Positions 56,091 through 63,989 of a stretch of DNA of 64,000 bases are shown here, piece after piece. The DNA comes from Arthrobacter sp. Soil762 (GTDB lineage Bacteria; Actinomycetota; Actinomycetes; Actinomycetales; Micrococcaceae), in assembly GCF_001428335.1 (NCBI RefSeq), contig NZ_LMSG01000019.1:419912-483911 (forward strand). The letters run 5' to 3'. Below the pieces are notes generated by a model that did no database searches, was not told where the DNA came from, and saw nothing but the letters and a program-made list of their open reading frames with translations. A program made the position numbers and the translations under genes. Each line of letters begins with the position of its first letter. Within the stretch, counting starts at the first letter, position 1.

Positions 56091-57533
56091 TCAGGAGGCG
56101 CAGCAGGAGAGTTTGGAGACGTCCGTGGTGAAGGACTGGGCGGCGATTTTGAGGCCTTCGGCCATCGTGAGGTAGGGGCTCCACAGGTTTGCGACCTGGT
56201 TCACGGTCATCCCGGCTTCCAGGATGTAGACCCCGGCCGCGGCGAGGTCCCCGGCGTCCTTGGCGACGGCGGTGATTCCCACGATCCGTCCGGTGTCGGC
56301 GTCGGCGACGATCTTGATGAAGCCGCGGGTGTCCCTGTTCACGAGGGCCCGGGGCACGTATTCCAGGGGCAGGACCCGGCATTCGCACCGCATGCCGGCC
56401 TCGTTGGCTTCCTTTTCGGTCATCCCGACCGCGGCCAGGGCCGGGCTGGTGAAGGTGACCCGGGGCAGGTGCCGGTAGTCGACCTCGCGGCCGGTGTTGT
56501 TGAACGCGTTCTCCGCCACTAGGGAGCCGTGGGCGGCTGCGACGTAGACGAATTCGCGGTATCCGGTCACGTCCCCGGCGGCCCAGATCCTGGGGTTGGT
56601 GCTGGCCAGGGTGTTCTGCACGAGGATTTCGCCGCCGTCCCCGGTCTTGACGCCGACCGCGGCCAGGTTCAGGCCCTCCGTGACCGGCCGGCGTCCCGTG
56701 GCGACCAGCACCCTGGCGGCCCGGAATTCCTGGTTGCCGCCGGAGACGGCCGCGGTCGCGATGATCCCGCCGGTGGCTGGGTCCGTGCGCACGGAGGACA
56801 CGGCCGCCCGGCGGACGACGCGGATCCCCTCGTCGGCGAAGACTCTCATCAGGGCGCGTGAGGCGTCGGGTTCCTCCGCGGAGGCCAGGCGGGAGCGGAC
56901 CAGCATGGTGACCTTGGACCCGAGCCGGGCGAAGAGCTGGGCTTGTTCCAGGGCCACGTACCCGCCGCCGATGACCAGCAGGGATTCAGGTACCTCATCG
57001 AGTTCCATCGCCGTGGTGGAGGTCAGGTAGCCCGTATCCTGCAGCCCGTCGATCGGTGGCGCCCACGGGGTGGAGCCGGTGGCCACCAGATAGTTTGCGG
57101 CCCTCACAGATTCCCGGGTCCCGTCCTGCCCGGTGATTTCCAGGACCGGATCGTCCTGGGTGCCGGTGAACACGGCATCGCCCTGGCGCAGCTCCCAGCC
57201 GTACTCCGCGATCAGGTCCACGTACTTATCCGAACGCATCGTCTCCACCAGGGAACGCTTCCCGCCGATCAGCCCTGCCATGTCCACCGGGGCGGCTGAT
57301 GCGCTGATGCCGGGGAACCGGCCGGACGCGTCCAGGGCGACGTGGCGTGCCTCTGCCGCCGCGAGGAGTGCTTTGGAGGGAACGCAGCCGGTGTTCACGC
57401 AGGTTCCGCCGACGGTGGAACGCTCGATCATCAGGACCCGTTTGCCCAGGCTGGTCGCCCGGATCGCGGCCGCGAACGCTCCGCCGCCGGAGCCGATGAC
57501 GGCCAGATCAAAATCAGGTGTTGGTTCAGACAT
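56091..57533 (-). CDS. merA: mercuric reductase, core form
   Basis: 480 residues from ATG 57533 (GGAGG upstream). FAD fold LAVIGSGGGAFAAAIRATSL; redox Cys 45 and 50 in GGTCVNTGCVPSK; LEYVPRALVNRDTRGFIKIV; C-terminal Cys pair (477-478) in KLSCCAS. Reduces Hg(II) to Hg(0) with NADPH. The N-terminal HMA metal-binding domain found in many MerAs is absent. No transport genes follow, so uptake is by other means or encoded elsewhere. Divergent from merR across two MerR-type promoter sites. Confidence 0.96.
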   Translation of the reverse strand: MSEPTPDFDLAVIGSGGGAFAAAIRATSLGKRVLMIERSTVGGTCVNTGCVPSKALLAAAEARHVALDASGRFPGISASAAPVDMAGLIGGKRSLVETMRSDKYVDLIAEYGWELRQGDAVFTGTQDDPVLEITGQDGTRESVRAANYLVATGSTPWAPPIDGLQDTGYLTSTTAMELDEVPESLLVIGGGYVALEQAQLFARLGSKVTMLVRSRLASAEEPDASRALMRVFADEGIRVVRRAAVSSVRTDPATGGIIATAAVSGGNQEFRAARVLVATGRRPVTEGLNLAAVGVKTGDGGEILVQNTLASTNPRIWAAGDVTGYREFVYVAAAHGSLVAENAFNNTGREVDYRHLPRVTFTSPALAAVGMTEKEANEAGMRCECRVLPLEYVPRALVNRDTRGFIKIVADADTGRIVGITAVAKDAGDLAAAGVYILEAGMTVNQVANLWSPYLTMAEGLKIAAQSFTTDVSKLSCCAS

Positions 57534-57615
57534 AAATTCCTCCAAAGTCGTACAGCAGCGCCGTCCTGGAATGCCCGCAACGGTGCCTCGTGTATGGGTC
57601 TGCCCCCAGTCTGCG

Positions 57616-57639
57616 CCTTCCCCCATGGGGGAAGGTCAA
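57616..57639 (-). promoter_or_regulatory. second MerR-type promoter, proximal to merA
   Basis: CCTTCCCCCATGGGGGAAGG (57616-57635) is a perfect 20-bp palindrome. On the minus strand TTGACC (57639-57634) is the -35, with a 19-bp spacer as in MerR promoters, but the -10 (GCAGAC) is poor. Half-sites match those at 57691-57724. Confidence 0.6.
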
Positions 57640-57690
57640 GAGGCTGACTCCGCTCTCCCGGCCCGGGGCGGCACCCACAGGTTCCTACCC

Positions 57691-57724
57691 CTCTTAACCT
57701 TCCACTAAACTGGAAGGTCAAGAG
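57691..57724 (-). promoter_or_regulatory. MerR-type promoter/operator in the merR-merA gap
   Basis: Arms CTCTTAACCTTCCA and TGGAAGGTCAAGAG (57691-57704, 57711-57724) are inverted with one mismatch. On the minus strand the -35 TTGACC, a 19-bp spacer and TAAGAG give the stretched spacing that MerR regulators unwind. Controls merA and probably merR. Confidence 0.8.
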
Positions 57725-57748
57725 GGAATCCCCCGGGACGAGAGGTGC

Positions 57749-58141
57749 ATGATGCGTATTGGCGAAACTGCCGCAGCCGCCGGCATGACGGCCAAGACGC
57801 TGCGGTTCTACGAGGACCGCGGCCTGTTGCCGGCCGCCGACAGGGCACCGAACGGATACCGCGACTACGCCCAGGAAACAGTCAGCCGGCTGGAATTCAT
57901 CCGCCGCGGCCGCACCGCCGGACTGACTCTTGCCCAGATCGGTGACATCCTCTCCGTCCGGGACATCGGCCTGGCCCCCTGCGTACACGTCCGGGATCTG
58001 CTGGCCCAACAGCTCCACGATCTCGACGCCCGGATCGCAGAACTCACGGCACTGCGTGCAACCGTTGCCGAATTTCATGATGCCGCGGCCGCCGGCGACC
58101 CTGCAGCCTGCGACCCCGAACGCATCTGCAGCTACCTCTAA
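57749..58141 (+). CDS. merR: MerR-family regulator (mercury type)
   Basis: 130 residues (start 57749 or the adjacent ATG 57752). Helix-turn-helix and wing: RIGETAAAAGMTAKTLRFYE, RGLLPAADRAPNGYRDYA. Three Cys remain at 78 (LAPCVH), 121 and 127 (AACDPERICSYL), matching the three ligand positions of mercury MerR, one in each half of the dimer interface. The context of merA makes Hg(II) the ligand. Reads divergently from merA. Confidence 0.92.
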   Translation: MMRIGETAAAAGMTAKTLRFYEDRGLLPAADRAPNGYRDYAQETVSRLEFIRRGRTAGLTLAQIGDILSVRDIGLAPCVHVRDLLAQQLHDLDARIAELTALRATVAEFHDAAAAGDPAACDPERICSYL

Positions 58142-58459
58142 ACCCGACTAGATCCGGAGCTCCTCCTGCGCCGCTGAATTCCGACTAGCCCAAGGAGCGC
58201 ATCAGCATCGGGGCAACCGCGGAGAGGGGCGCCCCTCGACCTTTCTTGATAACGAAAGGATTCCAAGAACGCTTTGATTCGAGAGCCGAGCTGCGCCTGC
58301 CGACCTGAGGCGGTCGCCGATTTCAACAGATGGACATCGAAATCCTGCCCCGTAGGGGGCCAATTGTTTCGAATGCCGGCGCTATTGCCGTTGCCTTCGG
58401 CAAAAGAGCTTAATGGAGTCGGGCGACGCACCGTCGCTCCTGACAGTAAGGAGAAAACC
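58142..58459. other. 318-base gap after merR
   Basis: No supported gene. It contains dispersed repeat copy 1 (58253-58288) and a GGGGCGCCCC palindrome (about 58227-58236). The downstream half leads into the exported-protein start with AAGGAG. Confidence 0.5.
58253..58288. repeat. dispersed repeat, copy 1
   Basis: Core GATTCCAAGAACG followed by TTTGATTCGAGAGCCG. Shares a 12-base exact block (ATTCCAAGAACG) with copy 2 and 26 of 36 positions with copy 3. A TTCTTG / CAAGAA inverted repeat surrounds the core start (about 58246 and 58264). Confidence 0.6.
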
Positions 58460-58771
58460 ATGACCCTGACCAGAAAATCGCTCGCGGTTGCGGGCATAGT
58501 ATTTGCGGGGACTTTGGGGCTGGCGCCGACTGCGTCAGCAACGATCCACCCGATCGTCGAATCGTATGATTGCGCCAACGCCAAGGCCTTTGCGAATCAT
58601 CCACTGGGAGACGTCGCCGAGCCGCCCGGGGTCACACCAGGCTACGGCAGCCACTCGACGAACAGTGACCTTGCATCGCTGTCGGCCACGTCGAAGGGCT
58701 TCACGGACTTCTCGAGCCCGGCGTGGTCTGACTTCAAGCTCAATGGTGTTTGCGGGCAGGTTGGCCAGTAG
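58460..58771 (+). CDS. small secreted protein, unrecognised
   Basis: 103 residues from ATG 58460 (AAGGAG, seven-base spacer). Signal peptide 1-28 (LAVAGIVFAGTLGLAPTASA). The mature part has two Cys, at about 40 and 98 (YDCANAKAF; LNGVCGQVGQ), likely a single disulfide, and is Ser/Gly/Pro-rich (GVTPGYGSHSTNSDL). No known domain. It lies after the mer module. Confidence 0.7.
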   Translation: MTLTRKSLAVAGIVFAGTLGLAPTASATIHPIVESYDCANAKAFANHPLGDVAEPPGVTPGYGSHSTNSDLASLSATSKGFTDFSSPAWSDFKLNGVCGQVGQ

Positions 58772-59008
58772 GCAAACAGGATGCGCGGCCCCTGTCTGGG
58801 AGGGGCGCGTGTACAAGTTTCATCGACAGACAGCTGTGCTCTCAGAACGATCGCGCTTTTCGTGGAAAGAGTTGTTGAGCGTCCAACGATGCGACGGTCG
58901 CCGGCGTTAGCAGTCATCGTCTCCCACTCGTCAGCAGGTCACAAAGGGCATTTCCGCCTCCACTCGGCCCACAGCCGCTACCGTTGCAACAGAGGTAGGG
59001 GATGGACC

Positions 59009-59380
59009 ATGGAATCGATAATGGTGGAAGGCGGCAAAGGCACCGTCGAACTCCAAGCTGATGGAGTCATTCACCTCATCTGGAAACCCAATGTCAGTAT
59101 CGAGGCTCAAGACGCACACGCCGCAATGGCCGCAGTCAACGAAATAGCCGACGGTTCGGAATGTCCGATGCTGGTGGAAATGGCGACAGTAGAGGCCGTA
59201 AGCCGCCAGGCCCGCGCATTTTTCTCCATCCCGTCTGCGGCCTCCCGGATCGCCGTACTTGGATCCGACCCTGTGGATCGCGTTCTCGCAAACTTCTTCT
59301 TCGACCTGCGCGTCTCCCCTTGCCCCACCCGCTATTTCACTTCCCGGACCGAATCCATAAACTGGCTGCTTGGAGAATAG
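59009..59380 (+). CDS. DUF7793-like small cytosolic protein
   Basis: 123 residues from ATG 59009. Sequence blocks VELQADGVIHLIWKPNVSIE, AAMAAVNEIADGSECPMLVE, AASRIAVLGSDPVDRVLANF and CPTRYFTSRTESINWL match a STAS/SpoIIAA-like fold seen in Arthrobacter and Streptomyces DUF7793 proteins. The fold suggests binding or switching, not catalysis. The reading frame extends upstream to 58781 without conserved sequence. No operon partner. Confidence 0.7.
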   Translation: MESIMVEGGKGTVELQADGVIHLIWKPNVSIEAQDAHAAMAAVNEIADGSECPMLVEMATVEAVSRQARAFFSIPSAASRIAVLGSDPVDRVLANFFFDLRVSPCPTRYFTSRTESINWLLGE

Positions 59381-59618
59381 GCTGTCCGCCGCTGAGCATC
59401 GCTTTGAGAGCATCCGGGAAATGTCCGGTCAGGTGCTAAATCCAGAAAAACTGTGCTCGAAGTCCAGTTCCTCGGCACTCAGCTTGCAGTGGCCCGGCCC
59501 AACGGTTACACCGTCGCACGTTCAGGACCAATAGACCCAACGGAGCGCGACGACCCACCTGATCTGGACCCTTTGAGTCGAAGAACTGGAAACGGACGGC
59601 GTGAATCCCGTGCGCTAG

Positions 59619-60038
59619 TTATGCAGCACAGCGTTCCGGGGGAAGCGGTGTGATGACCGGGTCTGCATGGCGATGCACCAGTGCCCACGTGTCGCCTTCG
59701 GGGCGATATACGCTCGTTACACGCAAATCAAACTGCGATATTTCCTCTCCTCCTCCAACCTTGGCCTGCCAATGTTCTATGTCGAGGAATACGGCAAGAT
59801 CGGAAGTGACGTGCCTGGTGAGGCCATCAACAGCAGTGACACGCCCATCCTTGAACCGGGCAGCGGCTGAATCCAGGGTCTTAGATACCCGATTCCAGCC
59901 CACCACCGGAGGACCCCAGGGATTCGCAAGGGACACATCCTCGCCGTGAGAGAAAGTCGCCTTGGCGGGTTCCGGGTCTCCTTTAGCAAACTCATTCATC
60001 GTCTGATGAAACCGGCCGACGACCTCGTCAAGCTGCAT
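59619..60038 (-). CDS. SnoaL-like / NTF2 superfamily protein
   Basis: 139 residues from ATG 60038 (GTG 60047 also possible; AAGGTGGG precedes). FHQTMNEFAKGDPEPAKATF at the start, WGPPVVGWNRVSKTLDSAAA, a mid-part RHVTSDLAVFLDIEHWQAKV and the end WALVHRHADPVITPLPPERC give the cone-shaped NTF2-like fold used by SnoaL cyclases and ketosteroid isomerases. Specific function cannot be called. Isolated gene. Confidence 0.8.
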   Translation of the reverse strand: MQLDEVVGRFHQTMNEFAKGDPEPAKATFSHGEDVSLANPWGPPVVGWNRVSKTLDSAAARFKDGRVTAVDGLTRHVTSDLAVFLDIEHWQAKVGGGEEISQFDLRVTSVYRPEGDTWALVHRHADPVITPLPPERCAA

Positions 60039-60047
60039 TGTTCCCAC

Positions 60048-60578
60048 CTTCTAACTGATTTTGGCGTTCCGAGTACCGAATCCTACGCCACGGGATCCCG
60101 CCCGTCACCAACGGCCTGAATCGATCAAACGGGCAAAAAATCGCACCGAGCGGTCCTCAAGGGACGGCAGGACTGTCCGGTGAAATGTCTCCAGATCATC
60201 GAAATGGGTATCTCAGTTCCAAGGGCTGAGTCGCAACAAATAAGACGCGCGCAGCTGGATCAGGGTTTCTTCCCCTTCCGGCGGAAGCCCATCGAGTCCG
60301 ACCTCTGGATGACTGCCAAACTAGAAGTCAGCCCGGTCCCCGCACATTCTCACAGACGAATGATTCCAAGAACGACTTGAACTGAGAACCGCGGCGCGAT
60401 GGCAGATGCACCGGGCAGTGGGCCCACACAGGGATGGGACCCCACCGCCCGGCAAGGCACCCGGCCACTCACCACAAACAAGGCCAGGAACCCTGGAATG
60501 TCGGGCAGCCCCCCGCCTTGCACGACTGGTCCTCCCCCCAGAGCGTAGGACGGTCGCGGAATCTCCCTGGAAGGTGAA
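60048..60578. other. gap of about 530 bases without a supported gene
   Basis: Only dispersed repeat copy 2 (60345-60391) stands out. Short ORFs on both strands have no ribosome site or recognisable composition. Possibly remnant DNA. Confidence 0.5.
60345..60391. repeat. dispersed repeat, copy 2
   Basis: CATTCTCA, then GAATGATTCCAAGAACG, then TTGAACTGAGAACCG. The first block is shared with copy 3 only; the ATTCCAAGAACG core is shared exactly with copy 1. Confidence 0.6.
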
Positions 60579-60998
60579 CTACGGAGCCTGTTCTGGGCAG
60601 TAGTGGCCGATTGACCTAGCCAGGACGAACGCCACCTGAACCTCAAACTCGGGCGTATCGTCAGGCTTTATGAGATCGTTGCGAATCTCACCGTATGAGA
60701 TGCCGTCGCGCCGCATTTTGCAAATGTAATGGGCGAGCTCGACTAGGGACTCGTCACTATAGGTACTGAAGAAGGACGCGTTAGCTCGAATGTCCTCGAT
60801 GAACGGCTTGTCCGGCGGTGGGCTGGAGCACCCGGTCAGGAGCGAGGCCACAGTCAGTAGGCCGCCGATGGCGACCTTGACCGCCCGCACCCTCGCGCCT
60901 CCATTTGAAGCCGCGCGGCGTGGATCTCCTGCGTAGTTCGCAGTCTGGTCCCGAGGTAGCGTTTGCAGGTGTTCGTTCAGTTCATCCTCGATCCCCAT
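60579..60998 (-). CDS. DUF732-like lipoprotein
   Basis: 139 residues. A polar, charged N-terminus of about 38 residues precedes VAIGGLLTVASLLTGCSS, so the lipobox Cys is at about 57; the true start may be nearer the hydrophobic segment. The mature domain has two Cys about 44 residues apart (LAHYICKMRRDGISYGEIRN and SIGHYCPEQ), the DUF732 pattern found in mycobacterial exported proteins. Likely membrane-attached and extracytoplasmic. Unknown role. Confidence 0.7.
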   Translation of the reverse strand: MGIEDELNEHLQTLPRDQTANYAGDPRRAASNGGARVRAVKVAIGGLLTVASLLTGCSSPPPDKPFIEDIRANASFFSTYSDESLVELAHYICKMRRDGISYGEIRNDLIKPDDTPEFEVQVAFVLARSIGHYCPEQAP

Positions 60999-61287
60999 GA
61001 ACCGATGATAGAAGCTAATACCCCTATGTTGTCAGGGCGCATGGGTACGGTTGAGCCCTCCGGCATGCTTATTGATGAACACGCCGAGGCTCGGCATGAA
61101 CTAAAAAATGATGCAGGATGATGGTTGGCGCGGGGCCGGGGTGGGACCTGGAGCATTGAATACTTCTAGGCTTTGCGGGACACTTGCGGCAATTAGCCAA
61201 AGTAGCCGGAAGTCCGGTCTGAAGGACCTAAGTAGAATCTCTGCGACTATGTGACGGTCCTCGAGTTCGCAGGATGGGAGCGCTGCA

Positions 61288-62370
61288 GTGAGCGACATGC
61301 TGATTCGTCAGAGCGACGGAACTTGGCGAGAGGCCACGTATGCGGGGTATGCCTTGGAAAGCGATCTGCAGAACATCTTGGCCGCGCACCCCCACCTAAT
61401 CCCGGGCGTTGGAGCGGGGGCCAGGACATGTCGTGAGTTTCAGTCGGAAGTCGGGCCCGCCGACGTCGTTGTGGTTGGCGCCGAGGGCGAGGTGACGCTG
61501 GTCGAATGCAAACTTGCCACTAATCCGCAGGTCCGCCGGGAAATTGTCGGCCAGATGTTCGACTATGCTTCCCGGCTGTGGAACATGGACGTCGACGATT
61601 TCGCAGCACGTTGGCACAATCGAACTCAGGAATCGCTCTTCGGCGAAGGCACAGACGAAGGTTTTCCTCTCAGGGAGGCACTCGCCCGGACACTTGCTGA
61701 AGGTAAGTTCCGGATCGTACTGGCCGTGGACGCCATCAACCCCGCCCTAAAGAGAATGGTGGAGTACCTCAACTTCATGTCTGGTCCAAGCACGTCGGTT
61801 ATCGCCGTCGAATACTCGCGTCTCATGCAGGACAATATCGAAATACTGATGCCCCGCATCTACGGACAGGAACTGGCCGAGGCCAAATCAGGGGCATTCA
61901 AAGTTGCTGCTGGCGAGTATATACTCTGGGATGCTGGCACGTATCGTTCCTGGCTGGAGGCGAATGACAGCGCAAGCCTCGGAAACTTTGACCTGTTTCT
62001 CAAAGAGGCATCAGATACCCAATTACCCTTTATCGGTTCAAAGGCCCGCGTCCCAGCTGGACATCTTGAGATTTTTGACAGCAATCGCCGACGACTGGGA
62101 ACCGTCTCTATCTTCTACTACAGCGGCAAAGGCGCATCGATAGAATTCGACTTCACCCGACTGTCCAAATTGTCCCCAGAGGACAGGCCGGAAACATCCC
62201 TCCTCGATGCTTTCGTAGATCAGCTGGGTCAGGCTGCCGGCCTGGGCGAAGTGGCTGAAAACATGCGGTCGACTGGCTTTGCCAGCCGGCGGCCCAACGT
62301 TCCCCTTTCTCGGCTACCTGAAGAATCCATTCGTAAGGCCTTCGTTGCCCTCCGCGTGCTGAAGGGCTGA
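61288..62370 (+). CDS. orphan PD-(D/E)XK nuclease (NucS/DUF91-like)
   Basis: 360 residues from GTG 61288 (GGGAG eight bases upstream). An N-terminal segment (LESDLQNILAAHPHLIPG) leads to the nuclease core: Asp 59 in ADVVVVGAEG, Glu 73 and Lys 75 in TLVECKL, then ATNPQVRREIVGQMFDYA. That is the D...ExK catalytic pattern of RecB-like and NucS domains. The C-terminal 200 residues (ALRVLKG at the end) are unrecognised. No partner methylase or helicase adjacent. Its place in an island suggests a defence or repair role; this is inference. Confidence 0.75.
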   Translation: MSDMLIRQSDGTWREATYAGYALESDLQNILAAHPHLIPGVGAGARTCREFQSEVGPADVVVVGAEGEVTLVECKLATNPQVRREIVGQMFDYASRLWNMDVDDFAARWHNRTQESLFGEGTDEGFPLREALARTLAEGKFRIVLAVDAINPALKRMVEYLNFMSGPSTSVIAVEYSRLMQDNIEILMPRIYGQELAEAKSGAFKVAAGEYILWDAGTYRSWLEANDSASLGNFDLFLKEASDTQLPFIGSKARVPAGHLEIFDSNRRRLGTVSIFYYSGKGASIEFDFTRLSKLSPEDRPETSLLDAFVDQLGQAAGLGEVAENMRSTGFASRRPNVPLSRLPEESIRKAFVALRVLKG

Positions 62371-62529
62371 CTCGCAGGACTCGTGCTTCCTTGCTTCGGT
62401 TGGGGCGGCCCGTGACAAACGACGGGTCCCCAGTGCCGTTGACGATCAAGAACCGTTGAAGCAGTGAAGGCAGACGAAGGGTCCCTACAGGTTCGATGTT
62501 CAGCCCTCGGCGTTGACCTGCCCTAACAT

Positions 62530-62600
62530 CAACTGCAAATTCCGTTGCGCAGCTGAGCGAACACTGCTGCTGACGCTCGGCACTAGTTCCTAGTTGCGTC
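62530..62600. other. possible remnant of a transposon end
   Basis: AACTGCAAATTCCG followed by GTTGCGCAGCTG and a short palindrome ACTAGTTCCTAGT. CTGCAAATTC occurs inverted at the tni left end (GAATTTGCAG, 52858-52867). No gene in 62371-62652. Confidence 0.25.
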
Positions 62601-62652
62601 AGGTGATGACGGTTGGAGCCAAGCGCACCCTCGAGCCGGCAGTCCTCGTGCG

Positions 62653-63009
62653 TCAGGTTTTGGAGACAGGAGAGATTACGAATCCATAAAGCAAAGCGTC
62701 TGCTATCTCAATCGGGGCAGCGTTTGCAGGGACTGGTTGGAAAGGGAAGCCACGTCGATTTTCCAGAATCTCGTTCTTGCGTGCTGGATCTACTTTTCCC
62801 TGAGCATCTAACTTGTCGAACATCCAGATTCGGTTGCGGCTGTACAGATCGACGAATCCGCCTTGAGAAGTTATGCGCAGCTTGAACTTTTCGTTAGCGT
62901 CAGGAGCGCCCGTGTCGATGAGTTGCGTTCGGTAGCCCCGATTGGTGAGCTGCAGTGCAACATTGTTCATGGATTTCTTCCACAAAAAGCTTCCTAAGCC
63001 CATGCTCAT
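62653..63009 (-). CDS. hypothetical protein, 118 residues
   Basis: Starts MSMGLGSFLWKKSMNNVALQ (63009; ATG 63003 is also possible, AAAGGG upstream). No signal peptide. Blocks TNRGYRTQLIDTGAPDANEK and FVDLYSRNRIWMFDKLDAQG look like a compact alpha/beta protein. I recognise no family. The base composition is lower in GC than the backbone, consistent with acquired DNA. Confidence 0.6.
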   Translation of the reverse strand: MSMGLGSFLWKKSMNNVALQLTNRGYRTQLIDTGAPDANEKFKLRITSQGGFVDLYSRNRIWMFDKLDAQGKVDPARKNEILENRRGFPFQPVPANAAPIEIADALLYGFVISPVSKT

Positions 63010-63326
63010 CCCTTTAGCTATGCCGCAGCCACATCACTGCTGTCTAGAGGGATAATACATAGGAAATTGAATTCCGGGTGTCCCGTTGCCTTCCCCTGGC
63101 GGCTAAATCGTTGCCCTTGGTCCATTCTCAGTAAGGAAGGATTCCGAGAAAGCATCGAATCGAGAATCCCGGGTCGATCGCTCACCGAAGTGACGCGACG
63201 TCCTGCCGCGGAAAATTGGCTCGACAAAGAAAAATCTGCAACCCGCCCCCGTTCTCACAAATAGTTCTCGAATCTGTACAGTCGAACGAAGACCCCGAAC
63301 CGAGTTTTGAGAAGAGAACACCTTCC
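63010..63326. other. 317-base gap holding dispersed repeat copy 3
   Basis: No supported gene. AT-rich compared with the backbone. Contains the repeat at 63123-63169, and AGAAGAGAACACC before the resolvase fragment. Confidence 0.5.
63123..63169. repeat. dispersed repeat, copy 3
   Basis: CATTCTCA, then GGAAGGATTCCGAGAAAG, then CGAATCGAGAATCCC. Forms TTCTC / GAGAA and GGATTC / GAATC inverted pairs. About 158 bases before the resolvase fragment start. Confidence 0.6.
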
Positions 63327-63410
63327 ATGACCACGCACCACATCGGCTACGCCCGGGTTTCCACCCGGGACCAGAACCTGGACCTGCAGCGCGACGCCCT
63401 ACAGATGTGA
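63327..63410 (+). pseudogene. serine resolvase, 26 N-terminal codons only
   Basis: ATG 63327 opens a typical resolvase N-terminus with the catalytic serine (HIGYARVSTRDQ), then LDLQRDAL. After Gln 26 the frame meets ATG TGA where a sequence starting TGTGACTTTCAGCG begins. The rest of the gene is missing; insertion of an IS-like end is the likely cause. Confidence 0.8.
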
Positions 63411-63454
63411 CTTTCAGCGATAAATGGCGGTCTTTTTGCGCCGCTAAATGGCGG
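63406..63454. repeat. IS-end-like sequence with doubled TAAATGGCGG
   Basis: TGTGACTTTCAGCG follows the last resolvase codon, and TAAATGGCGG repeats at 63421-63430 and 63445-63454. TG-starting ends with internal direct repeats are typical of IS21-family elements. Confidence 0.4.
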
Positions 63455-63929
63455 CCTGCTGGTTCGGGAGTGCTCGCGACCGTCTATAAAACGTTGCTCG
63501 GGACATTCCGAGATCGCGCGCGACCTGCGCAGCGGTCTCGCCGCCTTCGACCAGGCGGACCGCGCTTCGAATCTGACTGTCAGTGACCCGGCGAGGCCGG
63601 CCACCGAGATCCATCCCGGCTTCTCGGCGTTTGGCGATGGAATCGGTGACGCGTTCGCGCTTGATCTCGTGTTCCATCTGCGCGAGGGCGGCCATGATCG
63701 TGAACAACATGGACCCCATTGGTGTCGCAGTGTCGACATCGCCTCCACCGAGGTTTAGAACGCGCAGGCCCGCCCCTCGACTGCGGAGTTCGTCGGCGAA
63801 GGCGAGCATATTCTGTGTGGAACGTCCGAGCCTGTCCAGCGTGGTGATGACGAGGGTGTCGCCATCGATCAGCGCGTCGAGTGAATACTGGCTTCCAAGG
63901 GAGCCACCTGCCGTGCGCTCCAGAGCCAC
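63444..63929 (-). pseudogene. serine resolvase lacking its catalytic N-terminus
   Basis: 161-codon frame. Residues from about 17 on (LDALIDGDTLVITTLDRLGR, AALAQMEHEIKRERVTDSIA, helix-turn-helix ETAAQVARDLGMSRATFYRR) are resolvase E-helix and DNA-binding regions; YARVS with the active Ser is absent. The first dozen residues (MALERTAGGSLG) come from the repeat-bearing end at 63901-63989. It is therefore a truncated gene, opposite in strand to the fragment at 63327. Confidence 0.8.
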
Positions 63930-63989
63930 CTGCCCAGATCACGGATCGTGTCGTTCAGAGCCACGATTGGCGTGGTTGAGAGCCACCTG
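63901..63989. repeat. four GAGCCAC repeats at the right edge, IS21-end-like
   Basis: GAGCCACCTG at 63901, 63923 and 63980 and GAGCCACGAT at 63958; spacings 22, 35, 22. They adjoin the point where the resolvase loses its N-terminus, so they are likely the end of an IS that continues past 64000. Confidence 0.5.

Larger units (their letters stand above)
55919..58141. mobile_element. mercury-resistance module of a Tn402-like element (right end not found)
   Basis: Bounded left by the terminal repeat at 55919. It contains merA and merR. I could not find the inverted partner repeat between here and 64000, so the element is either larger than the window or truncated. No tniQ, merB, merP or merT. Confidence 0.5.

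Noticed and set aside
59381..59618. Short plus-strand ORF around 59453-59653
   Set aside because: No ribosome site, overlaps the end of the SnoaL-like gene, composition not protein-like.
63901..63989. CRISPR-like repeats at the right edge
   Set aside because: Seven- to ten-base repeats at 22/35/22 spacing are too short; they fit an IS end better.
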